In this document: in pieces, positions 24,301 to 29,742 of the stretch | Numbering within the stretch: the stretch's first letter is position 1 | Layout: each line of letters starts with the position of its first letter | Assembly: GCA_039182715.1 (NCBI GenBank) | Contig: JBCDBY010000012.1 | Coordinates: forward strand, 1 to 29,742 | DNA length: 29,742 bases | Reading direction: 5' to 3' | DNA from: JBCDBY01 sp039182715 | GTDB taxonomy: Bacteria > Planctomycetota > PLA2 | Notes under the pieces: model-generated | What the model saw: only the letters and a program-made list of their open reading frames with translations | The model's database searches: none | Told to the model about the DNA's origin: nothing | Made by a program: the position numbers and the translations under genes

Positions 24301-26247
24301 GATACTGCCGGGGTCCCAGACCATGTTGCGGGCGAAGCGGGCGGGGCTCCACGTGCGCGGCTGGAACTGCAGCAGGCCGCGCACCGCCTTCGCCTTCTCG
24401 GCGTCGGCGAAGCCCAGTTCCGTGATTACGCGCTGTTGCACCTGACGGTTGAGCTCGGGCAGGGCTTCGCGCGTGAGATAGCGCGCATACGCCTTCGCCG
24501 CGTCGGGATCGAGCTCGATCTTGAGTTCGGGAAGCTTGGGGCGCAGCTCGGGGTTGCGGATGGGGGCGAGCATGCGCTGCGCCCGGCCCTCGACCCACAG
24601 CCCGAGCAACGACGGCTTGGAGAGTCCGGGGAACTGCTTCTGCATGCGGCCGAGCAGCTTCGCGCTCTTCCACCAGCCGAGGTCGTAGAGGCTGTAGAGG
24701 AACGTGATGCGCGCGGCGGTCTGGATGTTCTTGCGCGTCTTGGGCCAGTCCTCCGGCTTCACGCCGCGCATGAGCGGCTTGTAGGCCTCGAAGTCGAGCG
24801 GCTGGCGGAAGCGCTCGTCCTGCATCGCGCGGAAGGCCTCCTCGGCGGTCCGGAACACGGACTCGAGGCAGAACTCGCTGGCGAGGTGGCGGTGCTTCTT
24901 GTTGGCCGCCTTGATGTGCGCCTCGGTCGGTTCGTCGACGTCGAACATCGTGCGCGCGAGCTCCTTGAAGACGATCGCGTCGCGCGCGGGGCCGGTGCCT
25001 GGGTCGCCGTCGGGGAACACCTGATCGAACTTGCCCTTGTGCACCAGGCGCAGGTCGGCGCTGATGTCGAGCGCGAGGCGATGCAGCCGGCGCTGCTTGG
25101 GGTCGGCGAACATCTCGTCGATCACCTCGAGGTTCCAGAGGCGCCGACCCTCGGCATCGAGTTCGAGATACTCGAAGCGGTCGTCGCGGTTCTTGCGGAA
25201 CAGCGCGCGGACCAGCGCGGCGTCCTCCCACGTGCGCAGGTGGTACTTGGTCTCGAACTTCTCCTTCTTCATGTAGCGCTGCAGCTCGAGGAAGTTCGCG
25301 ACGGCGGCGCCGTACGCGTGCGCGGGCTGCAGTTCGGGGACGAGACCGAACATGTGGCGGATGGCGGCGTCGGGGTCGAAGTCGAGCTTGCCGTCCTTCG
25401 TGTACTGCATGAAGGAGCGTTCGTTGCCGGCCCAGATGGCGGCCAGCGCACGGAACTGCATCTGCTGCGCGACGGCGCCGCCGTAGGTGTAGGCGCCCGG
25501 CGTGCGGCGCAGCGCGTCGGTCGTGCTGAGAAACTTCGTTTCGAAGTCGAGCCAGACGTCGCGCGGGTCGGGGAAGCGGTTCTTGCCGGGGATGGACGCG
25601 ATGTCGAGCGCGGCGAGCGACGGCAGGCTCTTGTTGTCGGACCACTTCTTCTCGAAGAGGTCGATGAAGGCCTTGTCCGCTTCGGGGTCGCGCACCCACT
25701 GGCCTTGCGGGCCCTTCTTGAAGACGTAGAAGGTGTGGTCGAGATCGCTCTTCATGCCGCTCGAGGTGTTGCCCGAGTCGGAGCGCGCGATCTTCCACTC
25801 GCCGTCCTTCTCCTTCACGATCTCGTCGATGATCGTCTCGATGTGGCCTTCGCGGATTTCCGCCATCTGCACGCTGTGCTCGTGGGCGATCTTGCGGGGG
25901 CGGATGGACTTGTCCTCGAGGTCCTCGAGTTCGAGCCCCTTGTCGATGAGCAGCGCCACGGCCTTGAACGCCTTGTCGCCTTCGCCGGCCGCGGCGTAGA
26001 TGCGGCGCATGACCGAGTCGGGGATGGGGCCGTCGGCGGTGCGCGCCCACTCGGCGTAGACCTTGAGCGCCTGCTCCGCCGAGCCGCCCTTCTCGATCTT
26101 GAGCGCGCGCAGGTAGACCAGGCGCGCCCGCTTGTCGTCTTCGCGCTGCTGCGCGTGGGTCGGCACCGCCACGAGCAGCAGGCCGAGAAGCACCAACCGT
26201 CCAACCACGCCCCGCACTATAATCCGTCGCGTGGTTCGGCCGTTCAT
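21352..26247 (-). CDS. Giant exported protein (about 1631 residues), unknown family
   Basis: I take ATG 26247 as start. It gives an arginine-rich N-region and signal peptide (about 1-33, ending THAQ), but it overlaps the divergent FHA gene by 17 bases; GTG 26217 (1621 residues) also gives a good signal peptide without overlap. The first 650 residues are mostly helical and charged (for example YLRALKIEKGGSAEQALKVY, TPR-like). A Gly/Ala/Val-rich hydrophobic stretch lies at about 675-733 (VAGQLVAATRGGIQGAVLIA, ILGIGLLVASIGEAGYAIYD), long enough for a membrane hairpin. A very charged helical region follows. Near 1066-1176 there is a compact alpha/beta part (ALRSGRIDGVALLARDE, VVIPVVSVFAASRIDW), then a run of seven prolines at about 1192. 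Next come beta-rich, Ig-like sequence (VYFVRPDRKSMGRRVFF, HAEVTVSGGTPP) and a helical C-terminus. No catalytic motif is recognised. Partial periplasmic or envelope location is inferred. Confidence 0.82.
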   Translation of the reverse strand: MNGRTTRRIIVRGVVGRLVLLGLLLVAVPTHAQQREDDKRARLVYLRALKIEKGGSAEQALKVYAEWARTADGPIPDSVMRRIYAAAGEGDKAFKAVALLIDKGLELEDLEDKSIRPRKIAHEHSVQMAEIREGHIETIIDEIVKEKDGEWKIARSDSGNTSSGMKSDLDHTFYVFKKGPQGQWVRDPEADKAFIDLFEKKWSDNKSLPSLAALDIASIPGKNRFPDPRDVWLDFETKFLSTTDALRRTPGAYTYGGAVAQQMQFRALAAIWAGNERSFMQYTKDGKLDFDPDAAIRHMFGLVPELQPAHAYGAAVANFLELQRYMKKEKFETKYHLRTWEDAALVRALFRKNRDDRFEYLELDAEGRRLWNLEVIDEMFADPKQRRLHRLALDISADLRLVHKGKFDQVFPDGDPGTGPARDAIVFKELARTMFDVDEPTEAHIKAANKKHRHLASEFCLESVFRTAEEAFRAMQDERFRQPLDFEAYKPLMRGVKPEDWPKTRKNIQTAARITFLYSLYDLGWWKSAKLLGRMQKQFPGLSKPSLLGLWVEGRAQRMLAPIRNPELRPKLPELKIELDPDAAKAYARYLTREALPELNRQVQQRVITELGFADAEKAKAVRGLLQFQPRTWSPARFARNMVWDPGSIDALAQIVRTYITSKGDLEQTRAVIVDEIVLAVPVAGQLVAATRGGIQGAVLIAGAIQFPILGIGLLVASIGEAGYAIYDAEFAVHARNNTLDALYRGFAGPATRAYDKAPPQFTKDDAHKLKILSARLEREQTDELKTRVLALRSKKERWVAFRDGSWAGGYFSQWGAVKEQRFVRNSLLAAIPPIISYSPAGLVDFRATYDEKRFELLRKEIEKGADGVDDFLTKEKELHELEYRKGQKERADRFLRRALGQPNKARLSEREKRSGVPELLFKLRRDSVYPALLEWARRRKDEIGNEAQANPDRYVDWWLERRGAVARGELKRHGLQTDIPVQALKDRLTKDFLRSKALYEQFQKLEERRRKQVPHRVRQREQTYDAEAAGLYVADFEDPAYDELIQAMRVMAVPRQPPEVQATIYLIGDRVEARVRVKVDPHLYRGPFRTQIHQLDLRSAHQALRSGRIDGVALLARDELARAVREAEAIRNAPVVIPVVSVFAASRIDWEDALPGTMKALPTRTTMDGILLGQVVPAGGAARATEEKVEQPPPPPPPSAARAQVYFVRPDRKSMGRRVFFEKPDAKNCNYDVLFNGVSPGTLRVLVDWTDRPKKAWIHAEVTVSGGTPPHVDKGKLARASGAPKELGGTRGGTKYLLYLPRLKPRFGALNVHIRMVAFSDPKRTKELARQEFSTKFSIQDGAGPTARGGVSRHRNGRTTVSVSVQGARGGGPAVLSVAGRSKRVRKFSGTISLTLYDGSVPGSATIQFTHLGQRTSRRVTLKRGNVMPIQPFDASRNQKRRREIEHRRKQGLESQFAFPIAVKLDEMITSRLASSDPGAIDAVGDLLKELDRIVQLCARNAGNPRWDGYRYIPSRSGPGGARSHAASVAEMHRRFVVMYARLGERACDWGRIEYATDCARAAIRHANGTSGKLRADAYARLGMLYSAIAKLRNQLSGGGAGEFETAERYRAEAARLLGDTYKPLNNPYR
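26218..26223 (+). promoter_or_regulatory. Consensus TATAAT 7 bases before the FHA gene
   Basis: A perfect -10 hexamer ends 7 bases before GTG 26231, so transcription would begin at or next to the start codon. I see no TTGACA-like box at 17 bases upstream. It lies inside the N-terminal coding region of the divergent giant gene if that gene starts at 26247. Confidence 0.35.
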
Positions 26248-26968
26248 CAAGATCCGCTGCGGGGCGGGGACGGGCCGGGAGGGACGGGTGATCCGGCTCG
26301 TGGGCAAGAAGTTCATCTTCGGCCGCGATCCCGACTGTTCGCTGCCGGTCGAGTCCGACGTCGCGTCGCGCCGGCACGTGCGCGTGGCGCTCGAGGGCGC
26401 CGGGTGGGTGGTGGAGGATCTGCAGAGCCGCAACGGCACGACCTTGAACGGGCAGCCGGTGCTGCGCGCCCCGCTGCAGTGGAAGGACGTGCTCCAGTTG
26501 GGGCCGGACGGCCCGAGCCTGAAAGTGATTGATCTCGGCGTCGACGCGAAGCTGGAGCTCGATCTCGGCGCGACGATGTCGGCGGTGCCGCCGATGCCTA
26601 CGCCGGCGCCGGTCCAACCGCGCGCGAAGCCTGTGGCGCCGCCGCCCGCGGCCGAGTCGGCGTCCCGTCGCTCGCTGCGGGTGCCGTGGGTTGCGATCGC
26701 GGGGCTCGCCGCGGGCATCGTGACCGCGCTCTCGATCTGGCCGGACGCGTTTCCCTACGCGGTCGTCTGTGCGCCGGTGCTGCGCGGTATCGAGGCGTTG
26801 GGCCAGGCGTGGCCGGCGTGGACGGCGGCGAAGGCGGGCTGGCTGCTGGTGTCGGGACTGGCGCTGTACGGGTTGGCCGTGGGGCTTTCGCTGCAGCGGC
26901 CGCTGCGCCGGTGGGCGCCGCTGCTCGTCTTGATCGCGCTGCACGCATGGGCGGTGTGGGCGGTATGA
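26231..26968 (+). CDS. FHA-domain protein with C-terminal membrane helices
   Basis: FHA domains bind phosphothreonine peptides. I choose GTG 26231 (245 residues) because the first FHA strand (FIKIRCGAG) begins immediately; later starts would cut it off. The domain spans about residues 4-102 with the conserved Gly31-Arg32 (FGRDPDC), Ser46-Arg-Arg-His49 (SRRH) and Asn68-Gly69 (RNGTTLNG). A Pro/Ala-rich linker (about 118-145) leads to three hydrophobic helices (about 152-169, 203-219, 228-244). The FHA domain thus probably faces the cytosol, tethered to the inner membrane. No kinase gene is in the window. The stop overlaps the next start (ATGA). It is head to head with the giant exported protein, which suggests common control. 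Confidence 0.9.
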   Translation: MVRPFIKIRCGAGTGREGRVIRLVGKKFIFGRDPDCSLPVESDVASRRHVRVALEGAGWVVEDLQSRNGTTLNGQPVLRAPLQWKDVLQLGPDGPSLKVIDLGVDAKLELDLGATMSAVPPMPTPAPVQPRAKPVAPPPAAESASRRSLRVPWVAIAGLAAGIVTALSIWPDAFPYAVVCAPVLRGIEALGQAWPAWTAAKAGWLLVSGLALYGLAVGLSLQRPLRRWAPLLVLIALHAWAVWAV

Positions 26969-27462
26969 CGCGCTTCGAGTGGGCGCTCGTCGTGTTCACC
27001 GTCGTCGGATCGGCGACGCTTCTGGCGACCGACCTCGTGCCGCCGCCGGACACGAAGCTGGTTGCGCTGCTGGACGTCGAGCAGCCGCCCGGGCCGCTGC
27101 CGATGGAGGACTTCCGTCGCGCGGCGCGCGCGATCGCGGACCGAGGCGCGGCGTTCGATGGAGCCGACGATGCGCTGGCCGAGATCGAGGCGGAGCTGGA
27201 AGCCGTCGAGCAGCTGCCGGCGGGACCGGACCGGCTTCGTCGCGTGGACGCGCTGGCGCGCGCGTTTGAGGTGCGCCGTCTGATGCTCGAGGCGCCGATG
27301 GATGTGCCGGCACGCCTGGCCGAGGAACTCGACGAGTACGACGCCTCGGAACGCGCCGAGGCGCGCGCCATGCTCGACGCGCAGCAGGCCGCCGCGGATG
27401 CGCCGCCCGACCATGCCGCGCTCCTCGCCGACCTCGAAAGCCGCATCGCGAAACTGCGTTAG
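26965..27462 (+). CDS. Small membrane-anchored helical protein coupled to the FHA gene
   Basis: The 165-residue protein starts at ATG 26965, sharing ATGA with the FHA stop. One N-terminal membrane segment (about 4-22, WALVVFTVVGSATLLATDLV) is followed by a Pro-rich bend (PPGPLPMEDF) and an acidic, alanine-rich helical tail with coiled-coil character (DDALAEIEAELEAVEQL, HAALLADLESRIAKLR). No known family is recognised. Tight coupling suggests it works with the FHA membrane protein, perhaps in a complex. Confidence 0.82.
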   Translation: MTRFEWALVVFTVVGSATLLATDLVPPPDTKLVALLDVEQPPGPLPMEDFRRAARAIADRGAAFDGADDALAEIEAELEAVEQLPAGPDRLRRVDALARAFEVRRLMLEAPMDVPARLAEELDEYDASERAEARAMLDAQQAAADAPPDHAALLADLESRIAKLR

Positions 27463-27584
27463 GCACGCCGCCTGATACGCGCCAGAGCCTCGTTGACGGG
27501 CCCAAAAGTCGCCTGGCATCGACCGAATCGCGCCACGGCGGATTTACCTGGCACCGTATCGGGGGCGATGGCGTTTCTGCGGGC

Positions 27585-29384
27585 ATGTCTCGCCTCCTGA
27601 TCGTGCTCCTCCTGTGCTCCGCTGGTTGTGGTCGGCTTGCGCCCGATCTGCTCGTCACGATTGTCAACCTCGAGGGGCTGCCGACCGTCGTGACCGCAGA
27701 GTGCTCGGGCGAGACGCAGGTCGTGGAGCTGGTCGCTCGCTTCGATACGGACATTCCGCAAGGAGCCACCGCCGAGGTCAAGAGTGTCCGGGTCGACCTC
27801 GGTTCGAGTAGCGAAGCACTCGTCTTCGGAACGGGTCCGGACACCTTCTTCGAGGATGGTGAAGAGAACACCCTGACCGCAAAGCTGCTCGAGGAGGGGG
27901 GCACCCGATACGAAGCACGCTTCTATGCCCGCGTCGCCCCGACGTTCGATACCCGCGCGCAGGTCGTGCTGACCATCGAGGCCGAGCTGACGTTTTCCCC
28001 GTTCCGCGAAATCCAGACCCGGGCGGTCCCCCGACAGATGTCGCTCTTCATCGACAGCGAGTGTTCCCGCCTGTTGGCGCTCCCTCCCCGGCTGACGTTT
28101 CCGTGCGAAACAGACGACTGGCAGACCGCCCCGCTACGCATTGGACTGCGCGGGGAGTGGGGCCCCAACCGGCGACTTTCCCTCGTCGAGCCTGCGGAGT
28201 TCGTGCGTCTGCGGGTGGGTCCGCGCATCTACCTGCCGGGCGACGAGCTCGCATTCGACACCGACGACGTCGAACTCGAGGTCGAGGTCGATACACGGGA
28301 GACGGTCGAGCCCGGCACTCTTCGACTGCGCGTCGAGAGCGACGACGACGATCCGCAGGAGATCGACGTCGAGCTGACGGTGGCATGCGATGAGTGCAAT
28401 CCCGAGAACGCGGGGCCCGTGCTCGTCGAGAACCGGATCGACGGAACCGGCGCGCGCCGGATGGTCATCGGCGTGGGCACGCAGTCGGTAATCTGGACCC
28501 TGCTCGACGACTGGCTCCTGCGCGCCGGTCGCATGCGCGTCGAGAGTCCGCGTGTTTCTCCCGACGGCCGCTTCCTTGCGTTCATCGCGGCGCCGGCGCT
28601 CTCTTCCTCGACATCGCAGGTCTACCTGCTCGACCTGCAGAACAGCCCGCTCGAAGATCCAGTCGCGCTTACGCCGGTCGCCGGATTCAACTACGCCGAT
28701 CTCGCGTGGTCGCGCGCTCCGCGGCGGCTGCCGGGCGAGGCCGACACCGTGCCCGCGCGCCATCTGCTCGCGGCCGCCCGGCGCACCTTCCCCAATCCAT
28801 TCGCGCGCCGCATCGTGCTCATGGACATGCCCGCGACGGGGGAGGCACTCGACGCCTTCGTGCCGTCCATGGACGTGGTCCTGAGTGCGGGGAGCGTCGA
28901 CCGCGTGCAGCCGACCTGGTCGCCGGACGACGAGCGGATCATCTACAACGATCTCGATCAGGGGCACCTGTTCTCCATCGCCACGGATGGAAGCGAGTCC
29001 CAGCCGGAGCTCGTGTTCGGTCCCGTGATCGCCAACCGCCTCGAGGCACCGACGCGGCCGCAGTACCATCCGACGCGCAACGAGATCGCGTTCGGCTACC
29101 AGAACCAGATCTGGTTCATGTCGCTCGAAGAGCGGGTCCCGACACTGCTGCTTCCGAACGAGCAGCTCTACGCGCCGGTCTGGTCGCCCAGCGGCGAGTC
29201 GGTCATCTTCCAGATCCGCATCGAAGATCCGATTTTCGCGCTCTCCTGCGGGGACGAAGAGTCGGTGGACCTCATCCGCCTCTCCGAGGGACAAGCGATC
29301 TCGGTGCAGGCCGCGACGACCGAAGCGATCCGGGACGTACTGGTCGCGGCATTCAACCGCGAGATTGCGAACGCGTCGCGATGA
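27585..29384 (+). CDS. Putative lipoprotein with Ig-like and TolB/PD40-type beta-propeller repeats
   Basis: The 599-residue protein begins at ATG 27585 with a short signal peptide and a lipobox-like CSAGC (Cys15). The N-terminal half is beta-rich. At about 235-272 a segment (TLRLRVESDDDDPQEIDVEL) resembles ASH/choice-of-anchor Ig-like domains, followed by a CDEC pair. The C-terminal half shows WD40-like/PD40 repeats as in TolB: SPDGRFLAFIAA (near 324), PTWSPDDERIIYNDL (near 443), PQYHPTRNEIAFGYQNQIW (near 492) and PVWSPSGESVIFQI (near 530). Such propellers usually mediate protein binding in the envelope. No Tol genes lie nearby. The end overlaps the convergent transporter gene by 32 bases. 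Confidence 0.85.
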   Translation: MSRLLIVLLLCSAGCGRLAPDLLVTIVNLEGLPTVVTAECSGETQVVELVARFDTDIPQGATAEVKSVRVDLGSSSEALVFGTGPDTFFEDGEENTLTAKLLEEGGTRYEARFYARVAPTFDTRAQVVLTIEAELTFSPFREIQTRAVPRQMSLFIDSECSRLLALPPRLTFPCETDDWQTAPLRIGLRGEWGPNRRLSLVEPAEFVRLRVGPRIYLPGDELAFDTDDVELEVEVDTRETVEPGTLRLRVESDDDDPQEIDVELTVACDECNPENAGPVLVENRIDGTGARRMVIGVGTQSVIWTLLDDWLLRAGRMRVESPRVSPDGRFLAFIAAPALSSSTSQVYLLDLQNSPLEDPVALTPVAGFNYADLAWSRAPRRLPGEADTVPARHLLAAARRTFPNPFARRIVLMDMPATGEALDAFVPSMDVVLSAGSVDRVQPTWSPDDERIIYNDLDQGHLFSIATDGSESQPELVFGPVIANRLEAPTRPQYHPTRNEIAFGYQNQIWFMSLEERVPTLLLPNEQLYAPVWSPSGESVIFQIRIEDPIFALSCGDEESVDLIRLSEGQAISVQAATTEAIRDVLVAAFNREIANASR

Positions 29385-29742
29385 CGATGGCGATGCCGCC
29401 GATGATCGTGGCGGAGGCGGCGACGAGGCGCAGGGTGACCGGCTCCTGCAGGAACAGCGCGCCGGCCGCGGCGGCGATCACGGGCACGGCGAGCTGCAGC
29501 ACCGACGCGCGCGTCGTGCCGAGGTGGGGGAGCACCGAGTACCAGAGGACGTAGCCGAGTCCGGAGGTGACGGCGCCCGACGTGACGGCGAGCAGGATGC
29601 CGTTCGTTTCCAGTCGCGCGGGTTCCCGCAGGAGCAGCAGCGCGCAGATCGGGAGCGCCAGGAGCGTGCCGCGCACGAAACTCGATCCGATCGCGGCGAC
29701 GGGGTCGCGCACGCCGCGGCCGAGCAGGCTGTAGACGCCCCA
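29353..29742 (-). CDS. EamA/DMT-family transporter, C-terminal part (cut by window edge)
   Basis: The frame runs off the right edge: reading inward from 29742 it gives WGVYSLLGRGVRDPVAAIGS, matching the start of the second EamA repeat. At least three further hydrophobic helices follow (VRGTLLALPICALLLL, AVTSGAVTSGLGYVLWYSVL, VLQLAVPVIAAAAGALF), then EPVTLRLVAASATIIGGIAIV. PHLGTTRASVLQLAVPVIAA is characteristic of drug/metabolite transporters. A GTG at 29712 is possible as an internal start but would cut off the conserved WG.YSLLGRG. The substrate is not predictable. The end overlaps the convergent lipoprotein gene by 32 bases. Confidence 0.88.
   Translation of the reverse strand, partial: WGVYSLLGRGVRDPVAAIGSSFVRGTLLALPICALLLLREPARLETNGILLAVTSGAVTSGLGYVLWYSVLPHLGTTRASVLQLAVPVIAAAAGALFLQEPVTLRLVAASATIIGGIAIVIATRSQSRG

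Noticed and set aside
22012..26532. A 1506-codon open frame on the plus strand, opposite the giant exported gene
   Set aside because: Composition is Arg/Ala/Glu/Val/Leu-rich with no domains, while the minus-strand frame has a signal peptide, varied composition and structured segments.
27493..27521. TTGACG as a -35 box before the lipoprotein gene
   Set aside because: At 17 bases downstream the hexamer is GCATCG, with no TATAAT likeness.

Overview
The window is 29.7 kb of GC-rich bacterial DNA with dense, mostly intact genes on both strands. A complete tripartite RND efflux operon, including an outer-membrane factor, shows a diderm (Gram-negative type) cell. Many large exported proteins of no recognised family, signal peptides, an FHA membrane protein, serine hydrolases and a vanadium haloperoxidase would suit Planctomycetota, Myxococcota or a related high-GC lineage. 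I cannot fix the phylum from the sequence, and I see no rRNA, tRNA, CRISPR array, transposase or integrase.

Layout. (1) 1-1846: two unrecognised plus-strand genes in noticeably less GC-rich DNA. (2) 7835-2027, minus strand: efflux operon in the order adaptor, RND pump, outer-membrane factor, with two GTGA overlaps. (3) 9421-7913, minus strand: an exported Sel1-repeat protein fused to three phage tail-collar domains. (4) 9507-12955: a minus-strand algal-type vanadium bromoperoxidase-like gene, bracketed by two plus-strand paralogous genes of an unknown family. (5) 12977-16533: a translation-coupled pair encoding an exported coiled-coil protein and an exported parallel beta-helix protein. (6) 19310-16584, minus strand: two tandem paralogous class-C beta-lactamase-like serine hydrolases carrying a gene-conversion-like tract. 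(7) 19430-21355: a compact plus-strand unit of DoxX, GNAT acetyltransferase and aldo-keto reductase. (8) 26247-21352, minus strand: a 1631-residue exported protein of unknown function, head to head with a plus-strand coupled pair, an FHA-domain membrane protein and a small membrane-anchored coiled-coil protein (26231-27462). (9) 27585-29384: a lipoprotein with an Ig-like and a beta-propeller-type region, then the C-terminal part of an EamA/DMT transporter on the minus strand at the right edge.

The efflux operon is the only unit whose joint function is clear: adaptor, inner-membrane pump and outer-membrane channel form one drug or metabolite exporter. The DoxX/GNAT/AKR group looks like a housekeeping or stress operon. 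The most unusual parts are the haloperoxidase with its flanking paralogs, the Sel1/triple-collar fusion, the coupled coiled-coil/beta-helix pair, and the giant exported protein facing an FHA membrane protein. Several genes carry a TANNNT hexamer 6-8 bases before the start codon and mostly lack a strong Shine-Dalgarno, which hints at leaderless transcripts. All start choices and functions rest on reading the sequence without database searches.
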